In this document: piece by piece, positions 1 to 11,742 of the stretch
How the letters are laid out: each line of letters opens with the position of its first letter
Position numbering within the stretch: the stretch's first letter is position 1
NCBI GenBank assembly: GCA_010645155.1
Contig: CM021323.1
Coordinates: forward strand, 10,040,196 to 10,104,195
Length of the DNA stretch: 64,000 nt
Direction of reading: 5' to 3'
From: Tigriopus japonicus
Lineage: Eukaryota > Arthropoda > Copepoda > Harpacticoida > Harpacticidae
Notes under the pieces: generated by a model
The model's input: only the letters and a program-made list of their open reading frames with translations
Database searches by the model: none
Told to the model about the DNA's origin: nothing
Program-made: the position numbers and the translations under genes

Positions 1-56
1 TTAGCCCCATTCCCCATGATCTAGTTACTATGTACGTAGTTTGTGATCGGCCTTAC

Positions 57-229
57 CTGTTCGGGTGCTTTTCCCATGAATTTTCCTTTCTTCCACCAGG
101 TGATGGTGGCCGGGGGTCGACTGCCCACACTTCGACATTCCAAAATGCTGGTCGAGGCCTGCCCACCGTTGTTGCCGCCCACCGTGAGTGGCTCTTTGGG
201 CCGGACGATCGACACCGTTCGCGGAAGAA
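57..229 (-). CDS. side: Sidestep-family gene, exon with first half of Ig3
   Basis: Internal exon of 173 bp at the edge of the window, with acceptor TTGTTATTGCAG and donor GTAAGGCC. It enters in phase 1 and ends on a codon boundary. It encodes residues 224-280: LPRTVSIVRP opens Ig3. A Gly/Asn-rich stretch follows, then ILECRSVGSRPPATITWW with the first Ig3 cysteine (C254) and the tryptophan pair (W267/W268), and KKGKFMGKAPEQ. The CxSxGSRPxAxITW motif is characteristic of Ig3 in Sidestep and related Ig proteins. The rest of Ig3, later domains and the membrane anchor would lie below position 1. A 5.65-kb intron separates it from the previous exon. Confidence 0.88.
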
Positions 230-1894
230 CTGCAATAACAACAAGAACAAGATATGAACAATGGACGTGCCCACGCTCAATCAATGGAAAATTAAGCTTC
301 CATTCAATGCACGAGTGAAGTACTCCAAAGAATGGTTCAAGTGAACGATGGATGATTGGCCCTCATTTGATATGCTATTTTTGGGGTGGGAAAAGAAAGG
401 GCGGGGAGGAAGGTGGAGTTGGGTGTACGGGTTTCAAATATGGCCCTGGGTACGCCTTTCAGATCGATCTTAGAATGTACGCAAGTAAAAAAAAAGAATA
501 AAGGGCTTTCTTTGTGCATGACTTGAAATACCACAACCAGACACTTTTTTTGCTATCGGTGGTTCAAGTTTGGTTCATGGAAAAAGACTTTTTTTTAATT
601 TTAAGAAAGCAGTAAGGACCGGATGTGGATCAAAGTGTCACGCTCTTGGAGAAAAAGATCTCGATTTTCCCCAAAAATTCATCCCTTTTGCGCGGAAAAA
701 TTCGATCGCATTCGTCATTTCGGTTGTTTGTCAAGCATCAATAGGTGCATATAAGCTAATTTTGAAGTGTTTGTTCGATGTTCTTGGAGCAAGTTGGTGC
801 AATGTGACTCAAGTTGAATAAAATATGAGAAGACATTTTCTTGTTCAAAGTCTTCGTTGTCATGAACACGAAAGATGCGTTCATGCTCCGTTGCACACGA
901 CTATTGAATCGTAGTTCAATATCAAACTTTCAATTTTCATGTACATATTTGAATATCTCCGACCTTTTGGGAGCATCACCTATAGAGTGTATTTCTTTCA
1001 ACGATGCTTCGCATGGCTCCTCTCTCAAGAGCTAGCTTAAGCTCGTTTGTTTTAACTTCCGATATTTTATACTGACAAAATTAGAATCCTAGCCCTGTAG
1101 AAATGAAAGAAAATAAAACCGTTAAGCATTAATGAGGGTTTCTTCGACCATGATGAAATGCGATCAAAGGGACGACAAAGCGCTAAGTTGGTTGGGGTGA
1201 TTCAATCTTGGCCGGTCCCATTTCTTGTTCAGCTTGTTCACCTTTGTCCTTGCACTATTGGGCAGATAATGAGACACTTTCATTCCATTTTAGGCATTCT
1301 CTCTTGGCCTCTTTAAAACTTCTCCACTGCTTCGGAGATTGTGTTACATTGATTTTGAGTACAACCCTAAAAAGAAGAAATCATGACCTCTTGGAGTTCG
1401 ATCCAATCTCTCCTGAAAGGGGCTCAATCGTGCTGTGCCCCATAGTACACAGCTTTGATTTACACATACATGATTTCTTGACCACAAAGAATGTCACAAA
1501 AACCGCCCAAGATGTGTTTGCTTATTATTTCTCAAAGAGTACGCCTACAAAGTCCTTGAAAACGGCCGGCTTGAATAAAGTACTCGTAGGGAGGGACTAC
1601 GTACGGTGAGGATGCGTGCGTGACACGAGTGGGTTGGTTTTGCCATGCTTTATTATGGCACATTGTGGACTCTTTCTCTCTCTCTCTCATGGCAAAGGCC
1701 AATTACGAATTAACAGCTTTTTTCTACTTGTGCCAAGCACGGACGTCCATTACGATACAATACGTGGATGGACATAGGGACAGAGGGACAGAGGAGCTCT
1801 TGCTTTCATTTGGGATTGCTCCAGGGTGGTTCGTGCCTCCAGACCCTGTTAAGGTGTCCCGCAGGCATATTCGTCGGGTGATAAAATAATTCAT

Positions 1895-1962
1895 AAAATT
1901 ACTGGAATCGAACCCTAATTTACTCGATGCTCTTAATCACTCTTGGCATGGACGTTTGCGTA
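1895..1962 (-). repeat. tRNA-like relic (possible SINE head)
   Basis: On the minus strand an A-box-like stretch (AGAGTGATTAAGAGC) is followed about 20 bases later by GGGTTCGATTCC, a good match to the polymerase III B box. The acceptor arms do not pair, so this is not a functional tRNA. A decayed tRNA-derived SINE is the simplest reading. Confidence 0.3.
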
Positions 1963-4203
1963 CAAACTCGCATTTGTCGATTGCTTACGAAGGGTACATA
2001 CTTACAATAGTACGGTAATTTGTAAAGAAAGCTTAAGAAGCATCAAATTATCCCGGAACATGGAAGGCAATAATCGTGAGAACTTCCCTGACTCACCTCG
2101 AGTGTCACCTCCGGGTTAGTAAATTTAGTTAACCCACACATTCAACCATTCCTTGATTGCCAAAGGGTTTGTTATTCAAAATCAGTTAAATGACCGGAAG
2201 AAGAAATGATATGTTTTTGACGAATAAGTTTGAGAGAAAAAGTATGTTGTCGCCAACCATTTTCAGTTGCTTGAATTGGGTCGTGGTTGAATACGCAAAA
2301 CAATAAGCGAACTAACGGAAAAAAGAAAATTTTACATATTTATGCAAGATTTGGAAAAGCTGTTTTACGTTTCAATACTTCTTTGAACAAAATCCTGGCT
2401 CTGAATTAGGTTGATAATAGATTTTAAAGATTGTTTCGGCCAACAACCCTCTTCAACGTACCAAACATCATGTGGTATCCTTTTAATGTCAAATCTGCTT
2501 TGAAAGTTCCTTGGAGAATTTTCTTTGAATGCGAACTGGCCCTTGCTCACTAACCAAAGTGTTCTCACGGATCCGAATACAACTTTGATCACCTCAGAAT
2601 CGAATTTCGCTTCGTGGACATTAAAAGATAATAATCTTCTCAGGTTTTTGGAGAGATGTATTTTTAGAAAGATACAAAAAAAGTTGTCCCAAGGAAGCGG
2701 AAGCCAACTTTCGAGAAGCATTCCGTGATTCGGTAGTGTGTGACGCGAGCATGAAATGTCACAACTCTCGGCAGTCGATTTCGACATGATTTCAAAACAT
2801 CGACCCTTCCTTTTTTCCCAATTAAAACAAGTGAAGAACGCCTCTTCTTTGCTACTAGGACCCCTTTTCTGGTTGGTCTTCTGTCCTTTATCACAATTTG
2901 CCCTTTTTGCAGCCTTTGACAAGCAAGCTTCTGTGGTCGTCGGCTAATCTGACTTTGTACTAAAACATGTTGCCTGGGTAATTGATTTGTGCACAAACAT
3001 GCAGCAACGGTGGTGGTCCACTTGGAACTTGAGGATTCTTGAGTGGACCACTGGTGAGCAGGTGCATGGGAAACTCCCCGCTCAAGCCAATTAGCCATTT
3101 CAGGGACGGAATGTTTGCCTCAAGTTCTTTGGCAGGCCGTAAATTGCCCACCTTCCGAATAGTTCCCTGCCAGCTGGAATTTCTCTCGCTGTTTCCCCTG
3201 AAGTCTCGTGATTCATGAACCAAGGCCGGACCAAGTTTTCTTCCATCAGTTTCACGAGGCCTAGAAAAATGCCTACCCTCGTCTCCGGCCAAAGTCCCTC
3301 ATTTTTATTTGCCTGCCCTCGAGAACACTGACAGCACGATTGAAGGCGGTGGAAAAAACAACAGTGGAAAGCTTAAAAGGTTGATCAACACCGATCGGAT
3401 TGGTCGACCTCGCCACCAAAGTTGTCCTAAACTTGGTATCTTTCCAGAGAGAAAAAGGAAAAGAAATGTGGATGGTGAGTGCTTCGTTTTGGTACGTTTC
3501 TTGTCTCACCAAGAAGCTCAGACACCCGCGAAGGGAGTTCATAATTATTATCGCTAATATTGGTACAACTTTTGGAGGTGTGATGGAGTTCCCAATTCCC
3601 CGAAAGGCGGGGAAAACTCGGTTCTCGCATGAATCTACGACAAATACTTCAACCACCACCATCATCACCAGCACTACCACGTTCCAGGAACAAAGAAGGG
3701 TCGTAAAAGAAAACGACTCGACCAAAAAAGAATGCCACCAAAGAGAAGGACGTCGAGGACAACTTGCAAAACACCCACGTTTTGCTTGGCTCTTGAAGAT
3801 AATAGACCACCCTGGATGAATGACTTTCAAATGAGAGGCATCACTCACCAATGTGAGGAATGTCTGTCCATGACAATCGTTATAGTAGTAATAGTAATAA
3901 GGGACACGGAGGGACTCATTACGCGCACCTGACAATTTCAGACACGACATTTCAAAATCGACATAATGATTTCATGATTGGAGTACGTCTGGAATGGCAA
4001 TGGCCTGTTATGATTGGAGTACACGGGGTGTGTTAAAGAATAGTAAAATGTGAATTCCATCCACAGATTTTGATAGATACGACATGGTGGATCAGTCTTC
4101 CTATCGTTTTGTAAGACACTTACAAAGTTGACTTGGACCACACAGTTGCAATCTATTCTTCTGAGTGAAATTGTGTTTCATAGTACAACCTTGATTGACT
4201 ATG

Positions 4204-4453
4204 GGTCGGTTGTTGAGGTAGTTTTGAAGTATAGTAGAAGCATATCTAAAAGCATTGAAGAAACAAAGCACATGCAACGGAGTAGAAAAAGTCATGCTCT
4301 ATCAAGTTTTACAACATAAGCAGTGTTTTTCAATTGCATCTTATGTAGCAAAACTTGATCCAGGAAGGTTAATTCTACTTTGCCTCTTTCATGCTTCTTT
4401 TAGGCTTCTAGATATGCTTCTATTATACTTCAAAACTACCTCAACAACTGACC
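4204..4453. repeat. 250-bp imperfect palindrome
   Basis: The outer 44 bp (4204-4247) match the reverse complement of 4410-4453 at 42 of 44 positions. Inner sequence is also partly complementary (around 4299-4318 against 4338-4357), so the whole unit can fold into one hairpin. It has no coding frame. A palindromic MITE is most likely. No target-site duplication was recognised. Confidence 0.65.
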
Positions 4454-5447
4454 TTATGTCCACATTGAAGGAGTTAAAGTACATGACGATGAGAATAACT
4501 TGAAACACTACATTTCAAGTTCATTGAATTGCCAAATCACTTAATATTTTTCAGTCAGAAATGTTGTTGCCTCTTAAAATTTGGTCATATTTGCAAATAA
4601 TGAACAAGCTACTTTGAGCAATTAAAACTTAAGCGACATTCCACAATAATCGTCGGAACTTTCAGAAATATTCTGGCAACCTTTGGTCAGCTGTCTGTGG
4701 AAATTGTCCTCCAAAATAGACAAGTATCTCGCATCTGTTGATATCTGTGGTTCCATTGCGTAAGCAAAGAGAGAGTTTATGAAGAACTTTTGGAACACGT
4801 GACTAAACAGTTTTCCGGAAGAAGATGGACACACTGTAGGTCTTCTGATGTTGAATAGGCCAAGAAGATATTTCAGAAGGCAATTTACTTAGAGCTGTCT
4901 AGTTGATGTGGGTTAAGACAATTTAAAATTGCCTCTGACACCGACAAAAAGAAAAAAAAAAGCTTTGATCCCCTTGGAACATGGAGCACATCTTGTAGAA
5001 ACTTTTCTAATTATGTTAACCCACTTCTCCACTTTTTCGTTTGTCACAAAATTACTTTGCTTTTGAGACGTCGCGGACTTTTAAGTAAGGACACGATGTT
5101 ATGTATGCTGGTTATCGAAGTTGGATTTTAAAAAGGTCAGAATGTGTTTTGCTTTGAAACACTATTTTACCAAAACGGGTTGAACCTCAATTTGAAACAA
5201 TTAACTCATCGCTATTTCTGAAGACTGTACCCTCAAACTAATGCCGATGCTTCCGACTATTTCTTGATATGAATTCAGCAATGTGTGTACAGGTTTGGCT
5301 TATTCATCACGATCAGCCTTAAAGTTATGACTTGAGAGTCGAAATTTCCTTCAGGCTTCTTTGAAAGGAACTTGTTCGAGGGATCAATTTGAAAGGCGCA
5401 CCAAATCCTTTTGGGGAAAAGGAAGGATCCAAAAAGCCCCATATAAC

Positions 5448-5484
5448 TATCTATCTATCCATTCGTCCGTCCATCCATCTATCA
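5448..5484. repeat. interrupted CTAT/CCAT microsatellite
   Basis: Tetranucleotide tract of CTAT, CCAT and TCCG variants within the intron. Confidence 0.6.
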
Positions 5485-5883
5485 TTCTCTTCTGGTATGT
5501 TGTACTAAATTGCAAAAGGATTTTCGTGCCATTCCTTAAGTGAATATTGTGCATTTGGTGTACATTCATCCCATCCCCATGTTGGGTTCTGTCTTGAATC
5601 AGGTTCGATTTACGTAGTAAGACATCAGTTCGAAAACGATCAAAAATTGATGATGAAAGGTCAATCACCGTGAATTGTTTGACTGATTAATCTGATTAAT
5701 GGGCCCACATGGTAATTCAGAGTCAAAACTTTAAGCGTGAAAAATGGTCTTTACAACTTCCTAGGTTTCCGGGAAACATTATTTTTTCGGTGTTTAAGCT
5801 CGAACGGGGCGGATTTTACCACGGTAAGAGATTTTTTTTTTCATCCCATGACCTAAATAACACAATTATCCCAACTGTCTTAC

Positions 5884-6087
5884 GTCTCATGTCGATGGTG
5901 ACATTAGCTGTGGCCGGTTGTGTCACGTTGTTATTGGACGCTCGGCAAAGGAACTTTTCTCCGAAATGCTTCTTCGTGAGTGGATCGATTTTGAGCGTGT
6001 TTTGAACCTCCTTATCCGAAGTCGAGTAGATATCATCCACCACGTCGCCGTCCGATGAGTACCACACCAGCTGAGGCAAGGGATATC
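5884..6087 (-). CDS. side: Sidestep-family gene, exon with second half of Ig2
   Basis: Internal exon of 204 bp, with acceptor GTGTGTTTTAG and donor GTAAGACA, phase 1 at both ends. It encodes residues 156-222. YPLPQLVWY supplies the Ig2 core tryptophan (W163). An acidic loop, DGDVVDD, follows, then TLKIDPLTKKHFGEKFLCRA with the second Ig2 cysteine (C202). The exon ends in SNNNVTQPATANVTIDM, which holds two N-glycosylation sites (N208, N216). The FLCRASNNN…P block matches Ig2 of Sidestep proteins. The frame stays open into intron sequence, so the 3' end rests on the donor site and on the good fit of the next exon. Confidence 0.9.
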
Positions 6088-6172
6088 CTAAAACACACAG
6101 ACGGCAGACAATCTCAAATTAGCCAAATGGTATCCCCAGAAAAAAAAGCCGATGTCACTATTATAATCTAAC

Positions 6173-6283
6173 CTGACGACGTCGAGCAAGTAATGGCGGC
6201 CATTTCACCTTCGGAATAAGGTCCCGCAGTATGATTCATAACGAGACGTCCGAGTGTAGAAATGACCGGAGGCGAAGGGGGAA
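6173..6283 (-). CDS. side: Sidestep-family gene, exon with start of Ig2
   Basis: Short 111-bp internal exon between introns of 80 and 85 bp, in phase 1 at both ends. The acceptor reads CTCGGTTTCAG and the donor GTTAGATT. It is too short to stand out as an open reading frame and was found by following the frame between its neighbours. It encodes residues 119-154: PPSPPVIS, typical of the Ig1-Ig2 linker of Sidestep proteins, then LGRLV and an N-glycosylation site (N134). The Ig2 B strand follows as EGEMAAITC, with the first Ig2 cysteine at C150. Joining to both neighbours gives an uninterrupted frame (…VSIII/PPSPP… and …CSTSS/GYPLP…), which is strong support for the model. Confidence 0.9.
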
Positions 6284-6363
6284 CTGAAACCGAGAAATAC
6301 CCACCATGATGAAGATGATGTTCCAATCTTACTCGACCTTGGATGCAAGGTCAAACAACTTAC

Positions 6364-6572
6364 TAATAATGGACACATTGATGAGGGCGTTTCGCGTTTG
6401 AGAGGTGCGGAAATCCACTCGACACCGATAAATACCGGACTCGTCGGCTCGAATCCCGTGAATGGTCAATATTGAGGGACGGAGGGTGGGATTGAACCGG
6501 GATCGCTGGCCAAATCCCCTGGGTGGGCGTTCACTCCATTCGGTGGCGTTGGCGGCTCCACGAGCGTCATAC
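6364..6572 (-). CDS. side: Sidestep-family gene, exon with second half of Ig1
   Basis: Internal coding exon, with acceptor CATCTTCAG and donor GTAAGTTG. It enters in phase 2, so AC from the previous exon plus G makes Thr, and it leaves in phase 1. It encodes residues 49-117: YDARG, a linker with tryptophan (W60) and a potential N-glycosylation site (N56), then LTIHGIRADESGIYRCRVDF. That contains the Ig DxGxYxC motif with the second Ig1 cysteine (C98). It continues as RTSQTRN and the last Ig1 strand (NVSII), with a second N-glycosylation site at N113. The string YRCRVDFRTSQTRN is close to the most conserved block known in Sidestep proteins. The next exon follows after an 80-bp intron. The open frame carried by this strand is interrupted in the other two frames. 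Confidence 0.9.
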
Positions 6573-7170
6573 CTGAAGATGGAACCAAAATCAATATCAC
6601 CGGAGTGTTTTCGTAGAAGAAAATATAAATGATGAACATGGGGGAGATGATGATGGTGACGACCGACCTTGGAAGTGGAGAATGGGCGTTCGGGTCAAAT
6701 AACAATTACTCAAGCTGGCGTGAGCTCGAATTACGCTAACTTTGGATGTGCACACGCCATGAAACAGATATCCACACACCTGGAGCCCAGTATTAATAAA
6801 AGACATCTGTGGGCTTTCCAGTAATTCATCATCTTTCCGGGAAAAACTATTTCTTTCTTTGTACTTTTCCTGAGTCCAATCTCGTTCAAGCAGTCTCGGA
6901 CAGAGGTTAGGTTATCGGATAAAGTACGTACACTATGAGCATGAAAAATGATTTTAATTGGAATTATGGATGACAATCAATTGAAAATTTCTAGACAGAG
7001 TCACATTAATCACTTGATGAGAAAGCCAGATCCAAATTAAATCTAAAGAAACCTTGCACGGGGTTGAATGTGGGAATGCCCCCTGTTTCCAATATCAAAC
7101 ACAGACTTATTTTGTTAGAATTTTGGTTTCAATTGAGCAGAAACTATTCGAAAACATGTCATCGATTCTA

Positions 7171-8720
7171 TGGGTCGCATGTTAACGCATCTAATTCGTG
7201 ATGTTTAGTATACTATAATTGCGCTTGACTATACTCTAATTTTAGTTTGGGCGTAACATGCGGAATAATTCAACAAACCTCAAGATAAGTATACTCTTCC
7301 GGCAGAGATATTTTTAAGTATGCTCAAGAGGCACGAGTGCACCTTTGTGTTGCACTCGCGCTCTTTTAGATTAGAGGCTGTGGCTCAGTGCGCCCATTTC
7401 AGCGAGGGTGAAAGAAGCCTAAGTTACCCATGTATGCTGCATTCTGCGTTGAGAAAAGCTGCCTGACCATAAAAAATTGTTTGTGTAGAAACACTGGGCC
7501 TGTGTTGTTAATCCGAACTTAAACAGTTAAACTTCAAGCCCATTTATTATACAAGTGCCAAATTCGGACTCTGAAAGTCGATTTCTCAAAGATTTTTAAG
7601 TCTAACTGAATCCAGTGCAACTTTAAGCGGGAACTCTTGAAGAAAACGACGAGAAGAACGATTTGATCATCTTCGAACGTGCTCGGAAACTTCAAAAAGT
7701 GCGTCAATCAGACAAATGAATGAGCCTTCCTTCAACACCACCACCCCCGGATACAACGAACGAATGGATGGGTATGGAATCAATAGAAAATTGTGAATAA
7801 AAGGATACCATCCACTCCTCTTGCAAATCCATCCCTCATCACTTAATGACTGACCCCATGGTCACACCTACCTTAGGACTTGTCCACGGATCATCCAAGT
7901 ACGCAGAAGCTTAAAGAAAAAAAACTTCAACGGGAATAATAAGCTGCGCTCATGGAAGGCCCTGCCAAAATTGCCCATCTTCAACCCAAGAACCCACAAC
8001 GCTCCCATGTTATCAAGAACGTCATTTTAGTCCATGTGTTTGAGACACTATTTTCGGTATGAAATTGATGCCAAAAAATCGGATTGATGAGCCGCTTCAA
8101 GGAAAATAGGATTTGGTCTAAACATTCTCAAGAGAAAGGTTCATGGAAGCATAACTAGAACGACAAAATGGATTAGATCCCGGACTTTCTCTACAATTAA
8201 CACTTTTAATTCAAAAGATGCTCCAGCATGTTCATTTGTGTTTTTCTCCTAACGAGTAATTAAGATGCAAGTTTTCGACACGGAAACTAAAAAAGACATT
8301 GAAAGAATAACCCCGCTGTTAATAACATTTTCGAGGAAATTTCAATACCAATAGAACTCTGAACTACCTAAAAAAGTAGCTAAACTCAAGTTCGATAATG
8401 CCACTTTTTCTAGTTTGGCCTTCAAGATGGGGTCACAATGAAAAAAAAAAAAGCTTTGTGCTTGGAGCTCCATGTTCGAATGAAAATACAGACCATCTCA
8501 TTTGACCTCATTGTTTTCAACAGGCCTCTATCCATCTGGTTCATCTTGTTCTTGAAAATGAAGTAAGCCAATTAGAAGGGTGAATCGCGAGAGTACACAA
8601 CAATTGCTATACTTATCGGTTTGTCTCACGTTAAGTATACTTGAGGTCAGCTATGTAGTAAGGCCAGTGTTAAGTATACTATAAAACAAATCGATCTTAT
8701 GTGCGTTAACATGCGACCCA
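7171..8720 (+). mobile_element. 1.55-kb non-autonomous TIR element, copy 1
   Basis: The ends are inverted repeats: TGGGTCGCATGTTAACGCA at the left and its exact reverse complement at 8702-8720. Subterminal regions carry repeated AGTATAC motifs. A diverged copy of the same element lies in opposite orientation at 39738-41427, which defines the boundaries. Flanking bases allow a TA duplication here, but copy 2 does not confirm it, so the superfamily is unassigned. No transposase frame is visible. Confidence 0.85.
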
Positions 8721-11710
8721 TATCTCCAATCCGCAAGAATGCAATATCGCTTTTCTCCATTCCAAAAGATCTCTACTTTTGAGTAATCAGGGTTCGGCAA
8801 TTTTTAGATTCCGGTTACTTTTGGACCGTCTTTTTGTCGAGTTTTAGAGTGAATCTTTCACCCAAAAAAGTGATATTTTCCCCCAAGGAAAAAGTATAGA
8901 CAAATTAAATGCGTGACAATCGTATCACACATGCAAGATATTTTGTTACTTTTGCCAATTACAGCCTCGAGTGTCAATGCTTGGCAAAAATATTAGCATG
9001 CACGTACATATTTGGAGGCAAAAGCAAACATTTTCGTGGCTTTTTCTGCCATACATCAAATAATATCGTCCGAACATTAGATTCAGTATCGATGAGATCT
9101 CAAGGGAAGAATTTTATAACAAAACTTTGAAGCTAATAAGCCACGAAAGTATTCCTTTACGTGTCCTATTTTCATTCTTAATCCTCCTTATTACTCGGCC
9201 TAATCCTTAAATAAATTAGATATTGCGCCAATTGGATTTAGCAACTCCAATTAACTCAAGCAGGTGACCAAATCCTCTGGTCGAGAAGGTGTCCATTTAT
9301 ATGAAATATAGATCTCTTAGCCACGGCAGATTTTTGACAATTTTGCATTTATTGGGCGTTAAATCTTTTCCTCTTTGTTGGTGAAAGAGGAGATTGAACT
9401 ATACTTCATAGTTACAAATCAAATTTCTGACAGAACAACTCAAAGTACTATGAACACTGTTGCAAATCACCTTTAAATTTGGAACTATTTGACTCCAAGA
9501 ATAGGTTGTTTCGCATAAATGAAAGTGAGACATCCGCAAAAGCTTTCCTTTTATATATTCAGACCCTCTTGACCGTTTCCTATCTCTAACTAATAATGTC
9601 TTGTTCCAGTTCTAATAGAGTTTTTATCACTTTTTGCAAACAAGGACCTTCTGAAGCTTCCATCAAAACCAACAAAAAGTCTTCTGGTTTTGATCTATGG
9701 CAATATTAAAACGGATTAAAATTTGCAGGACAAGAAGACTATTCATGATCAGAATTACTTCTTTACGCCAAATCCAATTCTTTATTGCGCAAATTAGACC
9801 TTTTTGTATTTTGGGGGACAATTAGGTCGTGATATTTTGTCTGAGGATGCAGGCTTCAAAAATACTTGATCCATGCATGGGCATTCAACCTTTTTTCTGA
9901 CCTATCTACGTAGCATTTTTGGGCTTTTTGAGTTTCTAAAACAACGCTTGTTGGTTGTTCAAAATTACTTTGGAGTCTAACCTAATGTTGAAACAAATAT
10001 AGCCTTAACATGCCAACAATTCGCTATAAGTTGATGTTGAAAGCTTGTTTTTTTTTGCCATCCGTGCTACAGACAAAACATTTCATTTGCAACCCAATCA
10101 AACGTCGTAAGAAAAGAATAAGGAAAAGAATACAGCATGAGGGTTCCTTATTCATTTGTTAAACTGTATGATATGAAAAGTGTTGAATTAAGTCAAAACG
10201 ACTTCTTGGGTTTTGTTATACTATACTGTCTTTGTTTGAAGAGCTAAAACTTTTGACCTTTGAAACATCAATTTTCATAACGCCAAGGTTAAGTAGCAAC
10301 AATGCAAATTTGATGGTGCCAAAAAATGATAGCTTTTGTTCTTAGGATCTTTGTGCAATGTGCACCCTCTTGAGGTGCTTGTCATAATAAATGCTTTGCC
10401 TTACAAACAAAGAGCGCAGGAAACGCAATTGGACAGGAAATCTCATCAAACTTGAAAACACCCCAAATTTCTCAATCGAGAGCAACATTAACTACTGTAT
10501 ATGTTAAACCCTTTTCGGCGTCTGTTCTGACCCATGCCTTAAAAAAGGAGAATTGTGTCAAAGCCAAGTACGCATTCTAGACATTTTCTAGACGAAAAGC
10601 CTGATTCAGCTGGTTTAAGAGAGAGGGCAACGGTTGAAAAGGCCACCCAACAGTTCCATGCGTTTTATTCGTTGAAACCCCCAATGTCCAAGGTAGTGCG
10701 TGGTTCATGAATGGTCCTCCTGTGTCCTATATTTGAACAACAAATAGAACAGTCACGATGAACGTGCCTAGAAAGCTCAATGCTACAGCAAAAGATAAAA
10801 AAAAGTTGTCGACTTCTCTCTATTCTCGGGGGTTTGCGACAATTTAGATGAAACCGGGTCAATGATGCCATTCTCAAAAGATCGCCTTCCATGTTTGGTT
10901 GAATCAGAAGAAATCAGGCATGAACGGAAAGTGCAATCCCAAGATGAAGTTGTAGTACCTGAAATGGAACTTAGGCCACGGCACAACAATTCCAAGGAGG
11001 TGCGAGTCGGTTGTTCCTCAAAATGATCCATTTGTTGGATCCAATATCTCCCATCTTTCTAAGATCGGATGAATTAATCAAAACAATTCAAGACACAAAC
11101 GATTCTATTATGAGATTGACGGATGACTAAAATATTCATTGATCGTCGGTGGAGAAAACAGCTTTCGTGAGCCAAGGATGAATGAGAATCAGAAAGCAGT
11201 GTAGAATCGATATAAAAAACCTAACATATATTACACGACAAGTGTGCTACAAAGCATAAACATCGCTTGTCTCTTCTTAATTCACTTAATACTTTCCTTT
11301 TCCAAAAGGAAATTTCAAGCTCTATGAATAAAGGGATCTCGTCATTCGCCACAACCCAGGCCTAAGGGCCTTTTTCCAAGCCTCGATTTGGGCGCCATTT
11401 TTCAGCAGCAGGATATCTATGTGTGTTCCATCAAGGTGCACTCTTGTAACTCTACTTTTTCGGGGGAGAGCCACTCAAGCTGATAACAAAAGAGTTCGGG
11501 AAGAGAACTATTTGCCTTTGAGCAGCTTGAGTTGTGAAATTTAAACTGGACGAGAACCCCGCAACCACTCCACCTAAATTGACCATCATCACGGTTGTCT
11601 TCAAAATTGGTTGAACTTACGCTTTGGGTTACAAACACATTTATGTCTTCAGAAAAAAAACAAATTTGAAACGAATAAAGTACACAGGTTTGGCCCTATG
11701 TACGTATGCA

Positions 11711-11742
11711 TATTCGTGTTCTCCTTAAGGAGAACACGAATA
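11711..11742. repeat. perfect 32-bp palindrome
   Basis: TATTCGTGTTCTCC followed by TTAA and its exact complement form a perfect palindrome. TACGTA occurs on both outer sides, with a 4-base interruption on the left only. It could be a small inverted repeat or a dimeric protein-binding site. The sequence alone does not decide. Confidence 0.6.

Larger units (their letters stand above)
230..5883 (-). other. 5.65-kb intron of the Sidestep-family gene
   Basis: Bounded by the donor at 5883 (GTAAGA) and the acceptor at 230. It contains a tRNA-like relic near 1900-1960, a long imperfect palindrome at 4204-4453 and a short interrupted CTAT/CCAT repeat at 5448-5484. Several open frames up to 225 codons occur on either strand (for example 3273-3950 minus and 2365-2922 minus). 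None shows a domain or a plausible splice context, and I read them as chance. Confidence 0.8.

Noticed and set aside
2365..2922. 185-codon minus-strand open frame
   Set aside because: Inside the same intron, with no recognisable domain and no splice sites that would tie it to the neighbouring exons.
3273..3950. 225-codon minus-strand open frame
   Set aside because: Lies in a Side intron. The product shows low-complexity Tyr and Val runs from a microsatellite-like tract, no domain, and equally long frames on the opposite strand.
4204..4453. let-7 microRNA gene
   Set aside because: Shares the seed only; the precursor would be 250 nt with near-perfect arms. Kept as a palindrome and listed as a finding.
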